Positions 6,101 through 9,598 of a stretch of DNA of 9,598 nt are shown here, in pieces (within the stretch, counting starts at the first letter, position 1; each line of letters opens with the position of its first letter). Below the pieces are notes generated by a model. The model was not told where the DNA came from. It ran no database searches and was given only the letters and a program-made list of their open reading frames with translations. Position numbers and translations under genes: made by a program. The stretch is from JAYTXL01 sp043742955 (GTDB lineage Bacteria > Verrucomicrobiota > Verrucomicrobiia > Limisphaerales > JAYTXL01): assembly GCA_043742955.1 (NCBI GenBank), contig JAYTXL010000163.1:1-9598 (forward strand). Reading direction: 5' to 3'.

Positions 6101-7479
6101 TTAGTATTGATGAAGCAGGAGTATGGTCAAGGGCGCTCTCAGCAGATGAAGTGACGCTGCTTTATGGCAATGGTTCGGGAGTGGCCAATGTTCCTGAGCT
6201 GTCAGGTCTTTTGATTCCTGAACTCGCTGCAACTCGCACAAACAATTGGCGGGGTGATTCACTCGCGGCAGGTTTTCTGCATGGCGCAAATGGCAGTTCT
6301 ATCTTCTACACGTTCACCGACGACAAGAACGCCAACGGCGTGGTTGATTTCGGCGACGATTTCGTCACCGCCGAGTATCTGGTGAGCGGCACCAACGCGA
6401 GTTTGTTGACGCTATCCCGGCAGTTCATCGCGTCGCCGACGGTGGCGCAAAGTTACGGTCTGGCTTCCGTAAATTATCTCAACCGCAGCAATGAAGTTTT
6501 CTTCACCGGCGAGCCGGACGGGCATGTGTTCGCTTGGACGGGGGACGGTTCCACCAATGCCCTGCGCCGCGATTTGTTCAGTGCTTACCATAGCGGTTAT
6601 GGTTGGCACGCGATGACGAGCGTGAAGACATTGGAACCGGGCGAAGGACTGGCTGGGTTACGCGTGAATCCCACCAATCCCGCAACCTGTAACGTCATCC
6701 TCTGGCCGCCGCAACCGGTGCTCAACATTCCCGCCAATCTCATCCACCAGACGGCCCCGCTCGCCCGCGTGCTGCCTGCGCCCGCCGCCGGTGGCACCAT
6801 CGCTGATGTGCATGTGCGCCTATGGGACTCCGAGGGCGATGCGTCGCTGCCTTATCTGCAATTTTCGCCTGACACAACCAACTGGTTTGATGTCACCAAC
6901 ATCACGCAGATGGACAGTCAGGCTTGGAACGTGAACACACGCTTGTCCGCTCCGCCAGGTGGCGCAGAACATTCGTTGTTCTGGAACACCACGGGGCTTT
7001 TCACCACGGGCATCACCAACATCTTCCTTCGCACCCGCGCGCGTGATGTGACGCTGCTGGGTGACTGGTCGGAGCCGTCACCCTATACCATCACCATTTC
7101 CGCTGACTCGGACGGCGATGGCCTGCCCGATGCCTGGGAGATCGCTCGCTTCGGCAATCTTTCCCAAGGCCCGAACGGCGACCCGGACGGTGATGGCTTT
7201 ACGAACCTGCAAGAATATCTGGCCGACACTGATCCTGCGGATGGCAATTCATATCTCAGAATTACTGGAATTCACCGCGTCGCAAACTCCATGCAGATTG
7301 ATTGGAAGGGCGGCATCCAAGCCACGCAATATTTGCAACGGCGTTTCAGCATCGGGACCAGTAACTTGATCTGGCAGGACATCTACACCAGCCCGCCACC
7401 CACTTCGGTTTCCGGCTACTATCAAGACCTCATGGGCACCAACAAAGCGGGCTGGTATAGGATACGAGTTAAACGATAG
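3193..7479 (+). CDS. Large exported mosaic protein: RCC1 repeats, Ig-like, YD, calcium loops, LamG (start uncertain)
   Basis: Numbered from ATG 3193 (1428 residues). Six RCC1-type repeats of 38-39 residues (161-387; [GA]WGxNxxxQTT[VI]PxGLT...HSLALK[SN]DG) predict a beta-propeller-like fold. An Ig-like domain follows (about 392-474; YQWQFNG, NAGNYNVVLNN), then one YD motif (477-512; YQYDGNGNL), an acidic calcium loop (546-566; DDPDGDGWTNYQEW), a LamG/concanavalin-like domain (786-995; SYWRLDESSG, WHHLVGTTDG, RLYVDG, IDEAGVWSRALS) and a pair of DxDGDG loops (1305-1350). It ends in a beta-rich tail, GWYRIRVKR. A cell-surface or secreted carbohydrate- or protein-binding role is inferred from the modules; no catalytic domain was recognised. 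The start is doubtful. The open frame reaches 2824 (first ATG 2857) but codes only repeat DNA before ~3580. The sole signal-like segment (TLLTSAVLAATLFVF, then SAAGAPPG) lies at 3595-3654, preceded by ATA, not ATG. Confidence 0.8.
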   Translation: MNSWIRSIILPEMAGFYSIFCGIDCRPNADVSNARPHPGPLPQEREKQSPRFGVTGTFLPSARRAVKPRETESARRPSELSKPVLVVALSSEERAGVRTDIPPTCSWIPTPRSSRREEALTSPSALRTSPSVFAITLLTSAVLAATLFVFSAAGAPPGIVGWGYNRYGQTTVPAGLTSVAIAAGGEHSLALKNDGTVVAWGFNDFSQTTIPAGLTGVVGTAAGQLHSLALKSDGSVIGWGYNYYGQTTVPAGLTGVVATAAGYYHSLALKSDGTVIGWGWNYYGQTTVPGGLTNVVAIAAGQLHSLALKSDGSVIGWGYNDYGQTTVPAGLTGVVAIASGARHSLALKSDGSVIGWGNNGNGQTTVPAGLTGVVAIAAGSEHSLALYRVTMPSIITAPQSQTVIALSNLTFTVTATGTAPLSYQWQFNGVNIIGATNADLTLTSVSFANAGNYNVVLNNAYGSVTSVTATLTVLPTIRYYYDRNDRLVGVEYARGISIAYQYDGNGNLIRQLTMSRASETNGLPVLWKFLNGLAGTNAATADGLYDDPDGDGWTNYQEWKAGTNPKDAQSTPNLLGNPGTNIASLTLPFTPSNFVVGVGQLDGLRAEEIVLGADGNPGTNINFLLVLTQTSTGWQTQRVDVGTFGITSIAVGQVTNRPSAAIYIGLRGATNGSGRVMEFTSSGGVWQSNLVALSTNQAAFVLGVLGQDALVSIATTNLPDGSLSAARFTTTWKLSLLDGHSSRRGLGTLLPSQSLGGSARALRLLDSGSIAAGSLGFGVLTSNLLSYWRLDESSGNITDSAASNNTLMNYNTVTFSPGLIENCANFGNDGGFRNLRRNDSLGLTVDQPKSFSFWLKMNFDADSNHEWPLQIAFGGVTTSGYVGFYYQGSTHNLAIIKTDNNGHSALIEDTVTLGTTSWHHLVGTTDGTTWRLYVDGTLAGNAADYVNNGGNGVYPTPFFTLGAGDRPDRFSIDEAGVWSRALSADEVTLLYGNGSGVANVPELSGLLIPELAATRTNNWRGDSLAAGFLHGANGSSIFYTFTDDKNANGVVDFGDDFVTAEYLVSGTNASLLTLSRQFIASPTVAQSYGLASVNYLNRSNEVFFTGEPDGHVFAWTGDGSTNALRRDLFSAYHSGYGWHAMTSVKTLEPGEGLAGLRVNPTNPATCNVILWPPQPVLNIPANLIHQTAPLARVLPAPAAGGTIADVHVRLWDSEGDASLPYLQFSPDTTNWFDVTNITQMDSQAWNVNTRLSAPPGGAEHSLFWNTTGLFTTGITNIFLRTRARDVTLLGDWSEPSPYTITISADSDGDGLPDAWEIARFGNLSQGPNGDPDGDGFTNLQEYLADTDPADGNSYLRITGIHRVANSMQIDWKGGIQATQYLQRRFSIGTSNLIWQDIYTSPPPTSVSGYYQDLMGTNKAGWYRIRVKR
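3294..3329 (-). repeat. 36-bp GC-rich palindromic dispersed repeat, copy 3 (inverted)
   Basis: The reverse complement of the unit at 1666-1701, matching at 35 of 36 bases. In the frame of the exoprotein gene it reads RPHPGPLPQERE, a peptide produced whenever this repeat is translated in that direction. Confidence 0.85.
3455..3490 (+). repeat. Variant of the GC-rich palindromic repeat, copy 4
   Basis: The tail agagggccggggtgagg matches the other copies. The hairpin has changed to ctctcctc-g-gaggagag, with both sides altered so that pairing is kept. Compensatory change of this kind suggests that the folded form matters, or that it was the substrate for copying. Confidence 0.7.
3526..3630 (+). 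repeat. ~95-bp inverted-repeat element, copy B, overlapping the exoprotein signal segment
   Basis: The left arm cgtagcagccgacgtgagg has its complement on the right (ctcctcacgtcgg, then ggctgcaacg), interrupted by a few extra bases. The interior matches copy A closely. The right arm, read in the exoprotein frame, encodes the hydrophobic core of the presumed signal peptide. At the position where copy A has ATG (1613-1615), this copy has ATA (3595-3597). Confidence 0.75.
3673..4353 (+). repeat. Six tandem ~117-bp repeats encoding RCC1 units
   Basis: Units begin at 3673, 3787, 4021, 4138 and 4255, with one more at 3904. Spacing is 114 bp for the first and exactly 117 bp for the rest. Long stretches are nearly identical at DNA level (for example cggccagaccac and ctggcgctcaagagcgatgg), including synonymous positions. 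This indicates recent expansion or homogenisation rather than ancient protein repeats. Confidence 0.95.
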
Positions 7480-7482
7480 CAC

Positions 7483-7536
7483 TGGAGCGCGGCCATCTTG
7501 GCCGCCCGGCGGGCGAGACGCCCGTGCCCCGGTTCA
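7483..7536 (+). repeat. Double-hairpin repeat, copy 2, at the 3' end of the exoprotein gene
   Basis: It begins 3 bases after the exoprotein stop (TAG 7477-7479). It has the same gcggcca/tggccgc and gggcg/cgccc hairpins as the copy at 2980 and ends ccccggttca. There is no following T-run, so it is not a classic intrinsic terminator, but its position suggests a role in 3'-end formation or mRNA stability. Confidence 0.85.
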
Positions 7537-7901
7537 TCCCGAACTCCGAGGTTGGGGGAGCACACCCGCCCCCGGGTGTGGCTGGACGAGCCTCGCGGCC
7601 AGCTCATCGCGTGGGAGGTTGGTTCACACGCTGGATTTTTTCGTGCGCCCGGGGTTTTCCGCGGGGGCGCGGAAAACAGCACGCGGGGCGCGTGCGCTCC
7701 CCATGCTATTTCGGAATTCGGGTTCATGGCAGCTTCCACGTATTTTTGAGCACGCATCGAGACTATGAACCTGGGTCGGTGTCCACACTGATTCAGGGCG
7801 GAACGGGGATGGAAGGGGAGCCAGAGTACGGTGGTTCATTCGCGCTCCGTCCTGAATCCTCGTGGAAGTTCATGGAGAGGGCGAAAGATGAGTGGCGAAT
7901 T
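7537..7901. other. Gap between convergent genes with three GC-rich hairpins
   Basis: No convincing gene is seen. Three hairpins stand close together: cacaccc/gggtgtg (7561-7580), gttttccgcg/cgcggaaaac with a gggg loop (7654-7677), and gcacgcg/cgcgtgc (7679-7695). The middle one has a perfect 10-base stem. Small open frames here give arginine- and proline-rich peptides without recognisable domains. Given the style of the sequence, this is probably further dispersed-repeat material. The part from 7750 to 7900 shows nothing I can name. Confidence 0.5.
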
Positions 7902-7957
7902 ACTGGAGCGCGGCCATCTTGGCCGCCCGGCAGGCGAGACGCCCGCGCCCCGGTTCA
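7902..7957 (+). repeat. Double-hairpin repeat, copy 3, at the 3' end of the minus-strand operon
   Basis: It matches copy 2 almost base for base, including the flanking ac before ggagcg and the ending ccccggttca. The last three bases, tca (7955-7957), are the stop codon of the minus-strand membrane protein gene, so the gene ends inside the repeat. It has the same orientation on the + strand as copy 2, although the adjacent genes converge. Confidence 0.8.
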
Positions 7958-8281
7958 GTTTTCTTCCAGCCAGAACGCCAGGCAACCTAGCCACGCGCCG
8001 AGCAGCACGGACAACAGGCCGAGCGCGATCTGCACGCCCCCCGGATGTTGCCAGACGAGCATCGCGGCCAGCAGGCAGAGGAGCAAATCCGCCAGCAGCA
8101 ACGGCCATTTCAGAAAAGCAAAATCGCGCGGAGCTTTCGCGGCATCGTCGCCTTCACGCAACAGGGCGCGGAGTCCGGGATCGACGCGCGGTTTTCCGGG
8201 TGCCAGATAAGCAGGCCGTTCCGGAATTTTTGTCCCGTTCAACAACTCACCGAGTCCTCGGCCTAGCGCGGGTTTGGCCAC
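7955..8281 (-). CDS. Small two-helix membrane protein with ParB-like N-terminal LGRGL motif
   Basis: This 108-residue protein starts at GTG 8281-8279, 2 nt after the helicase stop. An in-frame TTG overlapping that stop (8287-8285) is an alternative start. The N terminus, MAKPALGRGLGELLNG, closely resembles the conserved LG(R/K)GLxxLL opening of ParB/Spo0J proteins, the segment that contacts ParA. No ParB nuclease-like or helix-turn-helix domain follows. After a charged linker (KPRVDPGLRALLREGDDAAK) come two hydrophobic segments at about 60-77 (PLLLADLLLCLLAAMLVW) and 82-104, then a short WLEEN end. The predicted topology is both ends in the cytoplasm. Co-transcription with the SNF2 gene is likely from spacing. 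Function is unknown; recruitment of a ParA/MinD-type ATPase to the membrane is inference only. The gene ends inside the double-hairpin repeat. Confidence 0.65.
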   Translation of the reverse strand: MAKPALGRGLGELLNGTKIPERPAYLAPGKPRVDPGLRALLREGDDAAKAPRDFAFLKWPLLLADLLLCLLAAMLVWQHPGGVQIALGLLSVLLGAWLGCLAFWLEEN

Positions 8282-8283
8282 GG

Positions 8284-9598
8284 TCAATCTTCCGAGAAAA
8301 GATATTCGAGATCGGTCGCCGAGAGGCTGCGGGCAAAGCCTTCTTCGCCGAGCACGTCCGAGATAGTCTGGGCCTTGCGCTGTTGCAGTTCCCAGATTTT
8401 TTCCTCCACGGTGCCGGGCGCGATCAGGCGGTAGGCGTTCACGGTGCGGGTCTGGCCGATGCGATGCGAACGGTCGATGGCCTGTGCCTCGACGGCGGGA
8501 TTCCACCACGGATCGTAGAGCACCACATAGCTGGCGGTGGTGAGATTCAAGCCGGTGCCGGCGGCGCGCAGACTGAGCAGGAACACGCCGGCTTTCGGAT
8601 CGTCCTGAAAGGCGTTGACCACGGCCTGCCGATCCTTGGTTTCGCCGGTGAGGATGTGCGTGGGAATCTGGCGCGTGACACATTCGGTTTCGAGCAGCTT
8701 CAGCATCTGCACAAATTGCGAAAAGATGAGAACCTTGTGGCCTTGCGCGAGGAGCGGTTCGAGCAGCTCGAACAACGTCTCGGTCTTGCCGGAAACGGAA
8801 TCGTTGCCGACAAGTTTCGGATGGCAGCAAATCTGGCGGAGCCGGGTGAGCGCGGCCAGAACGTGCATTTTGCTTTTGTTGATCCCTTTCTCCGCGACGA
8901 TCTGTGAAACCTGCTCGCGGCTGCGGCGCAGTTCAGCGAGATAAAGTTTCCGTTGCGCCTCGTCGAGGTCGCAGTCGCGCCGTTCTTCAATGCGGTCGGG
9001 CAGATCTTTCGCGACCTGCTGCTTGAGACGGCGGAGCATGAGCGGACGGAGTTTCGCGGAGAGGCGGCGGCGCGCGATGCGCTGCGTGGAGACGGCCTCC
9101 TCGCCCTCGCCCGCGACGCGCGGCTCGTAGGTTTCGTGAAAATGTTCCTGGTTGCCGAGATAACCGGGTTGGATGAAATCGGTGATGCTCCACAAATCGA
9201 GCAGGCGATTTTCCAGCGGCGTGCCGGTGAGCGCGAGGCGCTGGTCGGCTTTCATCTGCTTGACCGACTGGGTGACCTGCGCGGCGGGGTTCTTGATAAA
9301 CTGCGCCTCGTCGAGCACCAGCGCGCTGAAGGAAAATTTCTGCAACGCCTCCAGATCGCGCCGGAGCAGCGCGTAATTGGTGACGATGATGTCATGCTGT
9401 GGAATTTGCTTCCGCAAATTATGCCGGGCCGCGCCGCTTTGGAGGACGAGCACTTTCAGATGCGGCGTGAATTTTTCAGCCTCACGCCGCCAGTTGTGCA
9501 GCACCGAGGCGGGGCAGATCACCAAAGCAGGCCGGGGATTTTTCTTGTTCTGCTCGCGCTGCCAGGAAAGCCACGCAAGCGTCTGCAACGTTTTGCCC
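8284..9598 (-). CDS. SNF2-family DEAQ-box helicase/ATPase (5' end outside window)
   Basis: The visible part (~437 residues) starts inside the Walker A motif (GKTLQTLAWLSW) at the window edge and runs to TGA 8286-8284. The helicase motifs appear in order: Ia (VICPASVLHNW), II as DEAQ (9312-9301), III (LALTGTPLENRLLDLW), IV (KVLIFSQFVQML), V (LLSLRAAGTGLNLTTA) and VI (AQAIDRSHRIGQ, near 8450-8470). These are characteristic of SNF2/Rad54-like double-stranded DNA translocases. The end (GTVEEKIWELQQRKAQTISDVLG) is the usual bacterial SNF2 C terminus. The missing N-terminal part may include a SWIM-type or other accessory domain. The substrate is probably duplex DNA with bound proteins. All motifs are intact. 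It is the upstream gene of a pair with the small membrane protein. Confidence 0.95.
   Translation of the reverse strand, partial: GKTLQTLAWLSWQREQNKKNPRPALVICPASVLHNWRREAEKFTPHLKVLVLQSGAARHNLRKQIPQHDIIVTNYALLRRDLEALQKFSFSALVLDEAQFIKNPAAQVTQSVKQMKADQRLALTGTPLENRLLDLWSITDFIQPGYLGNQEHFHETYEPRVAGEGEEAVSTQRIARRRLSAKLRPLMLRRLKQQVAKDLPDRIEERRDCDLDEAQRKLYLAELRRSREQVSQIVAEKGINKSKMHVLAALTRLRQICCHPKLVGNDSVSGKTETLFELLEPLLAQGHKVLIFSQFVQMLKLLETECVTRQIPTHILTGETKDRQAVVNAFQDDPKAGVFLLSLRAAGTGLNLTTASYVVLYDPWWNPAVEAQAIDRSHRIGQTRTVNAYRLIAPGTVEEKIWELQQRKAQTISDVLGEEGFARSLSATDLEYLFSED

Noticed and set aside
7483..7531. Classic Rho-independent terminator
   Set aside because: The stems are strong but no T-run follows. 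The same sequence also occurs away from gene ends at 2980, so it is called a dispersed repeat with a possible 3'-end role.
8282..8830. Upstream extension of the small membrane protein frame on the minus strand
   Set aside because: This part is an alternative frame of the SNF2 helicase gene. The natural start is just after the helicase stop.
7831..8907. 358-residue + strand frame antisense to the helicase and membrane protein
   Set aside because: No recognisable domain. The minus-strand frames carry clear helicase motifs and membrane segments.

Overview
The window looks like chromosomal DNA from a moderately GC-rich free-living bacterium, most probably a verrucomicrobial (Pedosphaera/Limisphaerales-type) lineage. 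This is inferred from the combination of YD-repeat/Rhs proteins, a very large exported mosaic protein (RCC1, Ig, YD, calcium-loop and LamG modules), a PIN-domain toxin-antitoxin operon, a DEAQ-type SNF2 helicase, and many short palindromic dispersed repeats that run through coding frames. There is no rRNA or tRNA to settle the taxonomy, and no tRNA, rRNA, CRISPR array or transposase gene was seen.

Layout: (1) 1-1422 (+) is the 3' part of a YD-repeat/Rhs gene. It has a core-associated domain and then a compositionally different, unrecognised C-terminal tip. A GC-rich palindromic repeat sits in frame inside it at 12-47. (2) 1423-1965 is repeat-rich non-coding DNA. It starts with a 12-codon ORF that overlaps the Rhs stop and holds two copies (A and C) of a ~95-bp inverted-repeat element and one copy of the 36-bp palindrome. 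(3) 1966-2833 (-) is a three-gene operon: an antitoxin-like gene, a second homologous antitoxin-like gene, and a VapC-type PIN toxin. (4) 2857-3630 is a dense array of at least six palindromic repeats of several families. It is translated through by the open frame of the next gene. (5) The exported mosaic protein runs to 7479 (+); its true start is unclear, and its hydrophobic signal segment is encoded by the right arm of repeat copy B. (6) 7480-7954 is a repeat- and hairpin-filled gap between convergent genes, with one copy of a double-hairpin repeat directly at each gene end. (7) 7955-9598 (-) is a SNF2-family helicase (5' end outside the window) followed, 2 nt after its stop, by a 108-residue two-helix membrane protein. 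That protein begins with a motif resembling the ParA-contacting N terminus of ParB.

Functionally the genes are three unrelated groups: surface or secreted repeat proteins, a toxin-antitoxin module, and a DNA/chromatin remodeller with a small membrane partner. The theme linking the window is the repeat population, which supplies in-frame peptide, possible terminators, a signal-peptide segment and perhaps a stop codon. The best candidates for undescribed biology are the small LGRGL membrane protein next to the helicase, the duplicated antitoxin with a single toxin, the Rhs tip, and the exaptation of short inverted-repeat elements into coding sequence.
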